NCBI RefSeq assembly: GCF_900184265.1
Contig: NZ_FXXA01000002.1
Span: 3,765,983-3,829,982, forward strand
DNA: 64,000 bases
Reading direction: 5' to 3'
From: Eggerthella timonensis
GTDB lineage: Bacteria > Actinomycetota > Coriobacteriia > Coriobacteriales > Eggerthellaceae
Shown here: piece by piece, positions 1 to 8,257 of the stretch
How positions within the stretch are numbered: the stretch's first letter is position 1
How the letters are laid out: each line of letters begins with the position of its first letter
The notes under the pieces: model-generated
Seen by the model: the letters and a program-made list of their open reading frames with translations, nothing else
What the model was told of the DNA's origin: nothing
Database searches by the model: none
Program-made: the position numbers and the translations under genes

Positions 1-954
1 TCGCAGTACTACGACGGCGTGGCCGGGTCGGTGCCTTACGCCGAGCGGACGCTGGGCGCGCTCGGGTTCCACGACGTGCGCACCGAGTCGTACGCGATGC
101 GCAGCAGCATCCTCGACGAGGTCAGCTCGTTGCTGGTGGGGTCGAGCGACGTGGCCGCGTACACGCTGGCCAGCAAGACCATCGCCTCCGAGCAGGACGG
201 ACAGCCCGTCACGCTGCTGTTCGTGGGCATCCGCGGCACGTACGGCGCGGAATGGCTCAGCAACTTCAACTTCTTCGGGCAAAGCGCAGGCGAAGCCGAC
301 CATCGCGGGTTCAAAGCCGCCGAGGAGGAGGTCGAGGAAGCCCTGCGCTCCTATGCGCATGAGCTGGGCGTCGACCCGGCCCATACGCGCATCCTCATCA
401 CGGGACACAGCCGCGGCGGGGCCATCGCGAATCTGCTGGCCGCCGATCTCGACGTGCCCGAAGACGACGTCTCGGCGCTGGCGCCCTCGTCGGGCATCTA
501 CGCCTACACGTTCGCCGCCCCGTGCGCCACACGCGCGACCGACCGGCACGACGAGGCGTTCGGCAACATCTTCAACGTGGTGAACGAGGCGGACGTCGTC
601 ACGCAGCTGCCGCTCTCTTCATGGGGCTTCGGTCGCTACGGCTCCAAGGTCACGCTGCCGAGCGCTTCGAGCGTCGGCTTCGATGACTCGTACGCCGTCG
701 TGCAGACCGCCTACGAACGCAACACCGGTTACGCGCTGGGATGCGACGAGGACGCGTTGGCCGCGCTGAGCGCGTTCGGGTCGACGGCGTCCAACCACGT
801 GCCCACCCTCGACGTACTGGCCAGCCCGCTCGGCATCATGGGCGCCGTGCAGTCGTTCATCGGCCTCGACCTGTCGGACGCGCTCACCGCCCACTACCCC
901 GATACGTACATCGCCTGGATGCAGGCCGGCTCCGCGCACGCCGTCGTCGCTTGA
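1..954 (+). CDS. Lipase family (class 3-like) protein, 5' end outside window
   Basis: The reading frame is open from base 1, so the gene starts upstream; about 317 residues are visible. An alpha/beta-hydrolase nucleophile elbow, ITGHSRGG, has its serine codon at 409-411. It is preceded by a lipase-3-like stretch with a helical region (KAAEEEVEEALRSYA) and followed by a typical Asp region (NEADVVTQLP) and a candidate His (NHVPTL). This fits the class 3 lipase family, whose members hydrolyse acyl esters with a Ser-Asp-His triad. The substrate cannot be told from sequence, and any signal peptide lies outside the window. No strong terminator follows. Confidence 0.75.
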   Translation, partial: SQYYDGVAGSVPYAERTLGALGFHDVRTESYAMRSSILDEVSSLLVGSSDVAAYTLASKTIASEQDGQPVTLLFVGIRGTYGAEWLSNFNFFGQSAGEADHRGFKAAEEEVEEALRSYAHELGVDPAHTRILITGHSRGGAIANLLAADLDVPEDDVSALAPSSGIYAYTFAAPCATRATDRHDEAFGNIFNVVNEADVVTQLPLSSWGFGRYGSKVTLPSASSVGFDDSYAVVQTAYERNTGYALGCDEDALAALSAFGSTASNHVPTLDVLASPLGIMGAVQSFIGLDLSDALTAHYPDTYIAWMQAGSAHAVVA

Positions 955-1050
955 CGCGCGGCCGCGCGGGCGTGCGAACGCCTGGCGTCGACGATCCGTA
1001 GATTGCGCCGCAGCACCGCATGCGATACCGTAGTCTGCGAGGTGATACGC

Positions 1051-1395
1051 ATGAAAACCGACCGACGCAAAGAATTGCGTGATGCATACAAGAACCGCCG
1101 CCCCGACATGGGCGTGGTGGAACTGCGCTGCCTCGCCACGGGCGAGCGCTTCCTGGGCACCACCCGCGACGCGGCCAAGGAGCTCAACAGCCTGCGAGCC
1201 AAGCTGGACGGAGGCGGGCACCCGAACCGCCAGCTGCAGCAGCTGTGGAACGGGCACGGCGAAGACGGCTTCGCGTTCGCCGTGGTGGACACGCTCGAGT
1301 ACGACGATCCGGAAGAGGTGACCGCCGACGATCTCGACGCGCTGCGCGAGCTGCTGCTGGCCGACGATCCCGCCGCCCGCAAGATCTGGAAGTGA
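1051..1395 (+). CDS. Small GIY-YIG nuclease family protein
   Basis: The protein has 114 residues. I chose the ATG at 1051 rather than the upstream in-frame ATG at 1003 because GAGGTGA sits just before it and the family similarity begins there. A GIY-YIG-like pattern is visible: a VVELRC strand, FLGTTRDAAKELNSLRAKLDGG, and HPNRQLQQLWNGHGEDGFAFAVVDTLEY. Small single-domain proteins of this kind are common near the end of operons, and many act as orphan nucleases of unknown target. The canonical GIY and YIG tripeptides are degenerate here, so catalytic competence is uncertain. It is a single gene converging on the XRE regulator downstream. Confidence 0.6.
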   Translation: MKTDRRKELRDAYKNRRPDMGVVELRCLATGERFLGTTRDAAKELNSLRAKLDGGGHPNRQLQQLWNGHGEDGFAFAVVDTLEYDDPEEVTADDLDALRELLLADDPAARKIWK

Positions 1396-1403
1396 GCGGC
1401 GGC

Positions 1404-1655
1404 TTATTCGAAGTAGAACAGGTCCTCGAACTTCTTGTCGAGCGCGATGCATAGGACGAGGGCGAGCTTCGCCGTGGGGTTGAACAGCCCCGTCTCGATG
1501 GACGAGATGGTCTGGCGCGACACGCCAACGAGCTGCGCGAGCTCGAGCTGCGAGAGCCCCGCCTCGGCGCGCGCCGCTTTCAACCGGTTGCACAGCTCGA
1601 GCTCGCCGTCGTTGTCGTGCACGTCGTCGAACCCGAGGGACGGTAGTTTGATCAT
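1404..1655 (-). CDS. Small XRE-family helix-turn-helix regulator
   Basis: The protein has 83 residues. Residues about 20-75 form a Cro/CI-type helix-turn-helix: LKAARAEAGLSQLELAQLVG, then VSRQTISSIETG and a closing helix ending in ALDKKFEDLFYFE. This compact layout (HTH plus a FEDLF tail) is typical of the YgzD/Xre-like regulators that sit directly beside a small multi-TM protein. It lies 9 nt downstream of such a gene on the same strand, so the two are probably co-transcribed. The likely role is a repressor of its own operon; the operator is not identified. Confidence 0.85.
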   Translation of the reverse strand: MIKLPSLGFDDVHDNDGELELCNRLKAARAEAGLSQLELAQLVGVSRQTISSIETGLFNPTAKLALVLCIALDKKFEDLFYFE

Positions 1656-1664
1656 CAGGCAGCC

Positions 1665-1979
1665 CTACATCGTGGCGAGGACGTGGTGGACGATCATGCC
1701 GAGAACCGCGAGCGTCACCAGGATGCCCACCCCAAGCGCTGTTTTGTAGCGAAGTTGGTAATACTGGTAGAAGTTCATGGCCGCAACGCCCGACATGACG
1801 ATGGCGAACGACACGTCCGTGCTCTGGCCGTGAAGGGAATCCCACACGAACAACGGCGCCCACACCACCAGCATCACCGTGACCATGACGTAGCTTGCTC
1901 GCCACTGCATCAGCTTGAACCGTTCGTCCACGTTCCCATTGTCGCGGCGGTTTTTCTCGAGGATCTCGTCCTTGTCCAT
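1665..1979 (-). CDS. Small three-TM membrane protein partnered with XRE regulator
   Basis: The protein has 104 residues. The start at 1979 is fixed by a strong AAGGAGG-type ribosome site just upstream; longer upstream frames run into a repeat element. A charged N-terminus (MDKDEILEKNRRDNGNVDER) precedes three hydrophobic segments, at about residues 30-50, 57-77 and 83-102. The N-terminal MDKDEILEK.R.. pattern resembles the DUF6442 family, small membrane proteins usually found next to a short XRE regulator as seen here. The function of this family is not known to me. It probably forms a two-gene operon with the regulator 9 nt downstream. Confidence 0.7.
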   Translation of the reverse strand: MDKDEILEKNRRDNGNVDERFKLMQWRASYVMVTVMLVVWAPLFVWDSLHGQSTDVSFAIVMSGVAAMNFYQYYQLRYKTALGVGILVTLAVLGMIVHHVLATM

Positions 1980-2034
1980 AAGAACCTCCTTCTTGAGGCG
2001 GGTGCCCTTCGCTTCGTGCACGCTTGAACAGCGT

Positions 2035-2196
2035 GGGCGCAAAACAGGTGCCCTGACAAAGTTGCTTTTGGCAAACTTGGATATGAGGCAGGCAGGAGGT
2101 CTTGCGACCTGGGAAAACGGAGATCGTCTTCCCAATCCATCGGGATCAGCCGCCCCAAACCCCGCCTCACTTTGTCATGGGGCGCACTTTGCGCCC
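2035..2196 (+). repeat. Palindromic element PE-1 (dispersed family, core GCGACCTGG)
   Basis: Two 28-nt arms (2035-2062 and 2169-2196) pair as a long imperfect stem: outer GGGCGCAAA, a small bulge, then inner TGACAAAGT. The 106-nt loop carries the family core GCGACCTGG at 2104-2112, followed by GAAAACGG. It lies between two divergently transcribed genes. Six more elements of the same layout occur in this window. Confidence 0.75.
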
Positions 2197-2343
2197 AACT
2201 TCGGCAAACCACGCGTCCGCGCTCTCTTGTTATGACAAGTTTTCTTATCACAGTGCCAAGTATACTTGGCATGATTGCGAAATGCAAGCTAAGCGTTGCG
2301 AATCCGGAACGGCATTCGCGCTTCTTTTGCTACCATGCTCGTC

Positions 2344-3225
2344 ATGGAAACGAACGACCCCGCATCTTCACCCGAAACCGTCGACGCCGCCGCCCGGCGC
2401 GGCAAACCGCGCACGCTCGTCGTCGTGCTGGTTGCCCTCGGCATCCTGCTGTGCGTGCTGGCGGCCGCGTTCCTCGCGTACGCGAGCGACTCGTACCACG
2501 ACCTGGACGCGAACCATCGCAACCTCGTATCCACCGAGACGCTGCCCGTCCAGCAGGGCGACGGCTACCTGGCGTTCGGCGACCCGAACGCGGAGATCGG
2601 GCTCGTGTTCTACCCGGGCGCGAAAGTGGAGTACAGCGCGTACGCGCCGCTCATGCGCGATCTGGCGGAGCGCGGCTACCTGGCCGTGGTGGTGCAGATG
2701 CCGTTCAACTTCGCCTTCTTCGACATCAACGCCGCCGACCGCGTGCGCGCGGACTTCCCCGCCGTCGAAACGTGGTGGGTGGGCGGCCATTCGCTGGGCG
2801 GCTCGATGGCGGCGCAGTACGCGGCCGACCATGCCGACGACGGCGCACTCGACGGCCTCGTGCTGCTGGGTTCCTACTCCGCGAGCGACCTATCGGACAC
2901 CGACCTGGGCGCGATCTCCCTGTACGGCTCGAACGACCAGGTGCTCAACCGCGCCAAGCTCGAGGACAACGCCCACCTGCTACCCAAGGGAGCTGAAACC
3001 GTGGAGATCGAAGGCGGCAACCATGCGAGCTTCGGCACCTACGGCCCGCAAAACGGAGACGGAGAGGCCACCATCACCCCCGCCGACCAGCAAACCCAAA
3101 CCGCCGACGCCATCGACGCTTACATACGGAGCCTCACTCCCAAGGACAGCGAGGCCGATCAGCCCATCTTCACGAACCCGAGCGAGTACGAAACGATCCA
3201 GAACACGAGCGCAACCGCCGCGTAA
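2344..3225 (+). CDS. Membrane-anchored alpha/beta hydrolase
   Basis: The protein has 293 residues. The ATG at 2344 follows a TGC-TACCAT extended -10 motif by only 7 nt, with no ribosome site between them, so a leaderless message is likely. One N-terminal membrane segment (about residues 24-44) is followed by an extracytoplasmic hydrolase domain: the oxyanion region VFYPGAKVEYSAY, the nucleophile elbow GGHSLGG near residue 145, and a late GGNHASFG histidine. This matches the dienelactone hydrolase-like Abhydrolase_5 group; the substrate is unknown. The 3' end overlaps the convergent membrane-protein gene by 67 nt. Confidence 0.8.
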   Translation: METNDPASSPETVDAAARRGKPRTLVVVLVALGILLCVLAAAFLAYASDSYHDLDANHRNLVSTETLPVQQGDGYLAFGDPNAEIGLVFYPGAKVEYSAYAPLMRDLAERGYLAVVVQMPFNFAFFDINAADRVRADFPAVETWWVGGHSLGGSMAAQYAADHADDGALDGLVLLGSYSASDLSDTDLGAISLYGSNDQVLNRAKLEDNAHLLPKGAETVEIEGGNHASFGTYGPQNGDGEATITPADQQTQTADAIDAYIRSLTPKDSEADQPIFTNPSEYETIQNTSATAA

Positions 3226-3524
3226 ACGCGCATGGGGCTCGACGCCTTCCCGTCTTTGCGATGACGCATGACGAACACGAGGTCCACCACCATGAGCGCG
3301 AGCGCGGTGTAGCCGATCCATCCATGGAAATCGGCCGGGATGATGCCCTGCGCTTGGACCATCATGCAAACCGTCGCAACCGCGTCGCACACGACCGCCA
3401 CGGTTTGCATGATGACGTTGCGCTTCTTCACCGTGCCCGTGATCACCGTCATCAAGATGCCCACCACGTACAGCACCAACGCCGTGGTCGCAAGCAGCGC
3501 CCCGATCATAACCGGAATCGGCAT
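3159..3524 (-). CDS. Four-TM membrane protein of unknown function
   Basis: The protein has 121 residues with four hydrophobic segments, at about residues 5-27, 38-60, 68-86 and 98-118. A short basic loop (MRHRKDGKASS) lies before the last helix. A GAAGGGAAGG ribosome site precedes the ATG at 3524. I recognise no family motif. Its last 67 nt overlap the end of the convergent hydrolase gene, so the two messages would be antisense at their 3' ends. It sits just beyond the end of the MFS exporter gene on the same strand, but no shared role can be inferred. Confidence 0.7.
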   Translation of the reverse strand: MPIPVMIGALLATTALVLYVVGILMTVITGTVKKRNVIMQTVAVVCDAVATVCMMVQAQGIIPADFHGWIGYTALALMVVDLVFVMRHRKDGKASSPMRVYAAVALVFWIVSYSLGFVKMG

Positions 3525-3590
3525 ACGCCTTCCCTTCTCTCGGTTTCTCCCCGCCCAGTATACGCTCGTGCCGATCGCTTCCCCATCGGG

Positions 3591-5012
3591 CTAATTCCGA
3601 TGCAGCCGCGTTTTCCGCGGCAGAAACGCCATCCCGGCGATGAAGCCCGCCACGATGAGCGCCGCTTGCACCTCGAAGCTCACGCCGAAGCCGAAAGCGT
3701 CCACACCCAGCTCGTTGGCCGACGTCCAGGCCATGACGGCGATGAGCGCCGACGACGAGAGCGCGCCGAATATCTGGCGGAACGACGTGATGATGGCCGT
3801 GCCCTGCGCGATGTCCTCGAGAGGCAGCGCCGCGCAGGCGTGGGCGGTCATCGGCATCATGAGACACGCGACCCCCACGGTGCGCACGCCGTACAGCACG
3901 GTCACCGCCCACTCGGGGGTGCTCGCGTCGCACGCCGCGAACGCCAGCGTGCCTGCCGCCATCACGATGCTCCCTACCACGATGAGGGGCCGCGCGCCAT
4001 GGCGGTCGAGCAGCCGTCCCGTCACCGGGTTCAAGAACCCCAGCAGCACCGCGCCCGGCAGGATGGTCAGCCCCGAAACCGTGGCGCTGCCGCCCTGCAC
4101 GTCCTGCACGAACAGAGGCACCATGATGGACCCGGCCATGAACGCCATCTGCGACACCATCACGAGCATCGTCGACACGGCGAACGTGCGATTGCGGAAG
4201 CACGAGAGCTTGAGCAGGGGATGCGCGATGCGCAGCTGGCGGCGAGCGAACGCGAAGAGCGCCCCGGCCCCGCCCGCGAGCGCCGCCAGCGACACAAGGT
4301 CGAAGGTGCCGTCGGACTCCATCACCGTCGTGCCCAGCATGATGGCGCAGAAGCCCACCGTGTACAGCAGGCCCGACGGCGCATCGAAGCGCTCGCGCGG
4401 CCCTTCGCGCTTCACCGCGTCGGTGAGCACGAAGAACGAGAGCGCCACGACGACGACCGTCACCGCGCCCAGCACCACGAACACCGACCGCCAGCCCCAG
4501 AAGTCGATGAGAAAGCTCGACACGGTGGGCCCGATGGCGGGCGCGAAGCCGATGATGAGGCCCACGAGGCCCATCGCGCGGCCGTACTCGCTTTTCGGAT
4601 ACACCGACAGCGCCACCACCTGGATGAGCGGCAGCGCGATGCCCGCGCCTCCCGCTTGCAGCAGGCGCGATATCAGCAACAACGGGTAGTTCGGAGCCAC
4701 GAGCGCGGCGGCGCAGCCGACGACGAAGCACATCATGGAGGCGATGAACAGGTTCTTCGAGTTGACGCGGTGGACGAGGTACGCCGTCATGGCCGAGATG
4801 AGGCCGAGCGTGAAGATGTAGGACGTGGTGAGCAGCTGGCCGAGCGAGGCGTTCACGCCGTACTCGTGCATGATGGTGGGCAGCGCGGCGATCATCATGC
4901 TCTGCGAGATGCACGCGGCGGTGGTGCCGGCCATCATGACCGCGAGCACCACGGTGCGCTGCCGTTTCGGCAGCCCATCGACCTCCTGATCTGTTGGGTT
5001 CGCTTGCTCCAT
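3591..5012 (-). CDS. MFS transporter, DHA2 (EmrB/QacA-like) drug exporter family
   Basis: The protein has 473 residues. Fourteen or so hydrophobic helices begin with LAVMMAGTTAACISQSMMIA, and a periplasm-facing motif (ALPTIMHEYGVNASLGQLLT) follows helix 1, the characteristic opening of the DHA2 drug:H+ antiporters. The GPTVSSFLIDFWGWRSVF stretch is the antiporter motif C region. The start is preceded by TATCAT and 6 nt with no clear Shine-Dalgarno, which suggests a leaderless transcript. Expected role: proton-driven export of a lipophilic compound across the cytoplasmic membrane. The substrate is unknown. A G-run of ten bases lies upstream at 5039-5048. Confidence 0.88.
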   Translation of the reverse strand: MEQANPTDQEVDGLPKRQRTVVLAVMMAGTTAACISQSMMIAALPTIMHEYGVNASLGQLLTTSYIFTLGLISAMTAYLVHRVNSKNLFIASMMCFVVGCAAALVAPNYPLLLISRLLQAGGAGIALPLIQVVALSVYPKSEYGRAMGLVGLIIGFAPAIGPTVSSFLIDFWGWRSVFVVLGAVTVVVVALSFFVLTDAVKREGPRERFDAPSGLLYTVGFCAIMLGTTVMESDGTFDLVSLAALAGGAGALFAFARRQLRIAHPLLKLSCFRNRTFAVSTMLVMVSQMAFMAGSIMVPLFVQDVQGGSATVSGLTILPGAVLLGFLNPVTGRLLDRHGARPLIVVGSIVMAAGTLAFAACDASTPEWAVTVLYGVRTVGVACLMMPMTAHACAALPLEDIAQGTAIITSFRQIFGALSSSALIAVMAWTSANELGVDAFGFGVSFEVQAALIVAGFIAGMAFLPRKTRLHRN

Positions 5013-5057
5013 ACTTCCATGATAGCAGCGTGCGCAAGGGGGGGGGGCGAGCCCTCC

Positions 5058-5651
5058 CTACCGCAGCTTCGCGCGGCGGGTGCGCCAGTCGGGCATGAAC
5101 GCGTCCATGAGGGCCTTGAAACGCGGGCCGTGGCCGCGCTCCAGCAGGTGGCACAGCTCGTGGACCACCACGTACTCGAGGCATTCGGGCGGGTAGAGCG
5201 CGAGGCGCACGTTGATGCAGATGCGACCCGTGGACGGCTGGCAGCTGCCCCAGCGGCTCGTCATGTTGCGGTACGCCAGCGTGCCCGCCTTCACGCCCAT
5301 GATGGGCTCCCACGCCTCCACGAGCGCGGGAACGCACGCCTCCACCACGGCGCGCCACGCCGCCACCTGCTCCGGCGCAGCCTCGGCCGCCACGGCGGCC
5401 GGCGATGCGGCGACCTGGGCGAGCTTCGCGTCGATCCACGGGCGCTTCTCGCGCACGAACCGCTCCACGTCCCGATCGCGCACGTACGTCGGAGCCGACA
5501 CCTCCACGAAGCCGCCGCTGCGATGAATGCGCAAGTTGAGGTTCTTGATGCGTTTGCGTGTGAGCCGCACGACCAGGCCGTCCACCACGAGCTCGATGGG
5601 CGGCTGCGACGCCTGCGCTTGCGAGCGCGCCGAACGCGCCCGCGGGCTCAT
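5058..5651 (-). CDS. YgjP-type (DUF45, SprT-like) metallopeptidase
   Basis: The protein has 197 residues. It has an N-terminal beta region (PPIELVVDGLVVRLTRKRIKNLNLRI) and a central linker rich in Ala and Val. The C-terminal zinc-protease domain carries RWGSC, INVRLALYPPECLEYVVVHELCH, then RGHGPRFKALM. The HELCH motif with a downstream HGP is the zinc site of the M48-related YgjP/WLM family. Its ATG overlaps the TGA of the upstream MATE gene in the sequence ATGA, so the pair is translationally coupled. Family members are soluble putative metalloproteases of unclear substrate. Confidence 0.85.
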   Translation of the reverse strand: MSPRARSARSQAQASQPPIELVVDGLVVRLTRKRIKNLNLRIHRSGGFVEVSAPTYVRDRDVERFVREKRPWIDAKLAQVAASPAAVAAEAAPEQVAAWRAVVEACVPALVEAWEPIMGVKAGTLAYRNMTSRWGSCQPSTGRICINVRLALYPPECLEYVVVHELCHLLERGHGPRFKALMDAFMPDWRTRRAKLR

Positions 5652-7012
5652 GGGGCCACCGCCCGCGGCTCGCGCGCGCCGCGCACGAACCGCACGAGGA
5701 ACGCGGCGGTCAGCGCGAACGTGGCCGCTTCGGCAGCCGGGAACGTGGCCCACACGCCCGCCATGCCGAACAGCGCCGCCAGCGCTGCAGCGAACGCGAG
5801 CATGGCCGGGAGCCCGCGCACGATGGAGATGGCCAGGCCGCGCGCCGGCTTCTCCACCGCGCTGAAGAACGCCGCCGCCACGATGTTCGCCCCCGCGAAG
5901 AAGTACCCGAGGAAGTACACCCGCATGCCGTCCACGGCGAGCGCGGTGAGCTGCGGGTCGTTGTCGCGATTGAACGCGAGCGCCAGCGGCTCGGCGGCAA
6001 GCGCCACCGCCGCGTACGTGACCGCGGCGATGACGAGGGCCGTCAGCAGCGCCAGGCGCAGCACCGCGCGCACGTCGCGGGCGTTGCCACGCGCGTACGC
6101 GTTGCTGGCCAGCGGCTGGATGCCCTGCGCGATGCCCACGAACAGGGCGTTCGCCACGAACGCGAAGTTCGCCACCACCCCGTAGGCCGCCACGCCGATG
6201 GTGCCCTCGAACGCGAGGATGACGAGGTTGAGCACGAGCAGCACGAGGCCGCCCGACAGCTCCACCACGAACGACGAGAACCCGAGCGCCGCGATGTGTC
6301 CCATCAGCCGCGCGCGCAAACGCAAGCGCACCGGGCGGAACGTGTTCTTCCGCCGCAGGAAGTGGACCGACAGCACGGCCAAGCTCATGAGCGGTGCGAA
6401 CCCCGTGGCGAACGCCGCCCCGAACATGCCCCATCCGAAGCCGAAGATGAACAGCGCGTCGAGCGCGATGTTCCCGAGGCTTCCCACGAGCATGGCCGCC
6501 ATGGACAGCTGCGGGCTGCCGTCGTTGCGCACGAACGGCAGCAGCACGTTGTTCAGCAGGAACAGCGGGGCGAACGCGAAGATGGTGCGCAGGTACGTCT
6601 CGGTCAGCGGCAGCGTCGCCTCGTCGGCGCCGAGCAGCGACGACAGCGGCGCAGCGAACGCCTCAACCCCTACGAGCAACACTGCCGCAGCAGCGCCCGC
6701 CATGACGAGCGCCGTGGAGAACACGCGGTTCGCCCCCGCGCGATCGCCGCGCGCGGAGCACACTTGGAACTCGGTGGCCGCGCCGATGCCCAGCATGAGG
6801 CCCGTGGCCTGCAGCACCGTGTACAGCACGATGGAGAAATTGAGCGCCGCGAGGCCGTCCGAGCCCACCCCGTTCGCGATGAAGAACGTGTCCGCCAGGA
6901 TGTACGCCGACAGGCCCACCATGCCCAGCACGTTGAGCGACACGTAGCGCGCGAACGGGCGCGTCATCGACGAGGCGCCGTCTCCGATCGCTCTGTTCGC
7001 CCCGCGCGGCAT
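5648..7012 (-). CDS. MATE family efflux transporter
   Basis: The protein has 454 residues with 12 predicted membrane helices arranged as two similar halves. Family hallmarks are LNVLGMVGLSAYILADTFFIANGVGSDGLAALN near the start and the second-half counterpart GVVANFAFVANALFVGIAQGIQP. It would export cationic organic compounds in exchange for Na+ or H+. A first-half ...NDGSPQLSMAAMLVGSLGNIALD segment matches the family's internal repeat. It is coupled to the metallopeptidase gene by an ATGA overlap and lies 9 nt downstream of rsmI on the same strand, so all three may form one operon. Confidence 0.9.
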   Translation of the reverse strand: MPRGANRAIGDGASSMTRPFARYVSLNVLGMVGLSAYILADTFFIANGVGSDGLAALNFSIVLYTVLQATGLMLGIGAATEFQVCSARGDRAGANRVFSTALVMAGAAAAVLLVGVEAFAAPLSSLLGADEATLPLTETYLRTIFAFAPLFLLNNVLLPFVRNDGSPQLSMAAMLVGSLGNIALDALFIFGFGWGMFGAAFATGFAPLMSLAVLSVHFLRRKNTFRPVRLRLRARLMGHIAALGFSSFVVELSGGLVLLVLNLVILAFEGTIGVAAYGVVANFAFVANALFVGIAQGIQPLASNAYARGNARDVRAVLRLALLTALVIAAVTYAAVALAAEPLALAFNRDNDPQLTALAVDGMRVYFLGYFFAGANIVAAAFFSAVEKPARGLAISIVRGLPAMLAFAAALAALFGMAGVWATFPAAEAATFALTAAFLVRFVRGAREPRAVAP

Positions 7013-7021
7013 GCCTGTCGC

Positions 7022-7873
7022 CTACGCTCCCAGCGCGATGTCGTACGCAACGTTGCGCGCGACGCCGAACTCCTCGGCGATGGCGCGCGCGATCTCCTTG
7101 TTGCGCGCACCTGCGGCCTTGAGCTCGACGGCCCGCTCGCGCGCGGCGGCTTCGGCGTCCTGCTCGGCAGCGGCGTCCTCGGCGGCGCTCGGGCCTTCGA
7201 TCACGAGCACGATCTCGCCCTTGATGCCCGCGCCCTCCCGCTCGCGCGCCGCGAACACGTCGCGAACCTGCGGCAACGGGCCGCGCACCACTTCCTCGTG
7301 CAGCTTCGTCAGCTCGCGGCACACGGCGATCTCGCGATGCGGCAGCACGGCTGCGAGCGCGTCGAGGGCGGCCACGAGGCGGTTCGGGCTCTCGTAGAAC
7401 AACAGCGCCGCGTCGAGCGCGCGCAAGCTCTCCACCGTAGCGCGCCGCTCGGCATCCTTGCGCGGGAAGAAGCCGCCGAAGTAAAAGCGCGGGTTCGCGC
7501 TGCCGCTGGCCACGTACGCCGTCGCCGCGGCGGTGGGGCCCGGGAGCACCTCAACCGGCACGTCGGCCTCGCGGGCCGCGCGCACGAGGCGCAGCCCCGG
7601 ATCCGACACGCCCGGCATGCCGGCGTCCGAGCAATAGGCGATCATCTCGCCCGCGCCGACGCGCTCCACGAGCGAGGCAGCGCGCTCGCCGATGAGCGCC
7701 TCGTCCAGGCGTTCGAGGCGCTTCTCGATACGATAGGCGGCCAGCAGCTTGCCCGTCACGCGCGTGTCTTCGGCACACACGACGTCGGCCGTGCGCAGCG
7801 CTTCGAGCGCACGCTCGGTCATGTCGCCCAGGTTGCCGATGGGCGTCGGGCATATGATGAGCTTGCCGGCCAT
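7022..7873 (-). CDS. rsmI: 16S rRNA (cytidine(1402)-2'-O)-methyltransferase RsmI
   Basis: The protein has 283 residues. The start MAGKLIICPTPIGNLGDMT is chosen because GGAGGG lies just upstream and this is the conserved N-terminus of the family. Further hallmarks are VCAEDTRVTGKLL, the YCSDAGMPGVSDPG substrate/SAM loop near residue 80, LPGPTAA and FYFGGFFPRK. RsmI methylates the ribose of C1402 in the decoding centre of 16S rRNA using S-adenosylmethionine. The C-terminus (residues about 230-283) is an Ala/Glu-rich helical extension typical of RsmI. It is probably the first gene of a run with the MATE and metallopeptidase genes. Confidence 0.95.
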   Translation of the reverse strand: MAGKLIICPTPIGNLGDMTERALEALRTADVVCAEDTRVTGKLLAAYRIEKRLERLDEALIGERAASLVERVGAGEMIAYCSDAGMPGVSDPGLRLVRAAREADVPVEVLPGPTAAATAYVASGSANPRFYFGGFFPRKDAERRATVESLRALDAALLFYESPNRLVAALDALAAVLPHREIAVCRELTKLHEEVVRGPLPQVRDVFAAREREGAGIKGEIVLVIEGPSAAEDAAAEQDAEAAARERAVELKAAGARNKEIARAIAEEFGVARNVAYDIALGA

Positions 7874-7996
7874 GTGAATCCCTCCGCTGCTGCGTTTGCT
7901 GTGGCCTACATTGTCGGGCATGCGGGCCGCCTTGGCAAACGTGCCGTCGACGCGCCCGACGGAATGGACACAAGCAGGCGCCGCCAGATTCGCATC

Positions 7997-8135
7997 CTCT
8001 TGGCACAGATCGCACGATATGAACGATTTTTTGCAGCCTTTCGCACTTCTTGAAGAGCATATATCAGCAAATCCCCAGGTGGCGTTTCAACGTCGTCCTC
8101 GAGAATCGTTCATACCGTGCGATCTGTGCCAAGAG
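7997..8135 (-). repeat. Palindromic element PE-2 (dispersed family)
   Basis: Two 32-nt arms (7997-8028 and 8104-8135) pair with a single mismatch. The outer part of the arm is CTCTTGGCACAGATCGCACG, followed by ATATGAACGATT. The 75-nt loop carries the family core on the minus strand as GCCACCTGG (8075-8083). The arms closely resemble those of PE-7 at 56550-56669. It lies between the divergent rsmI and hydrolase genes, with no gene between 7874 and 8257. Confidence 0.8.
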
Positions 8136-8257
8136 TGCATCGCCTCCCCGCACCGCACCGGCGAGCAAAGGAATCGCGTGGTATCCTTGGCGAGCGGAGC
8201 ACCCGCCGCTCGCGCTACAATGTTCGCAGCATATCGACCCGAGAGAAGGGATTGCGC

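Noticed and set aside
1003-1050. N-terminal extension of the GIY-YIG protein
   Set aside because: The upstream ATG lacks a ribosome site and the added residues are outside the domain; ATG at 1051 has GAGGTGA.
2980-5439. 819-codon minus-strand frame overlapping the MFS gene
   Set aside because: It is an out-of-frame shadow of the exporter, rich in Arg/Gly/His, with no domain and no ribosome site.
7997-8135. Palindromic elements interpreted as plain terminators
   Set aside because: The loops are 60-107 nt, there are no T-runs, and two copies lie between divergent genes where no transcript ends.
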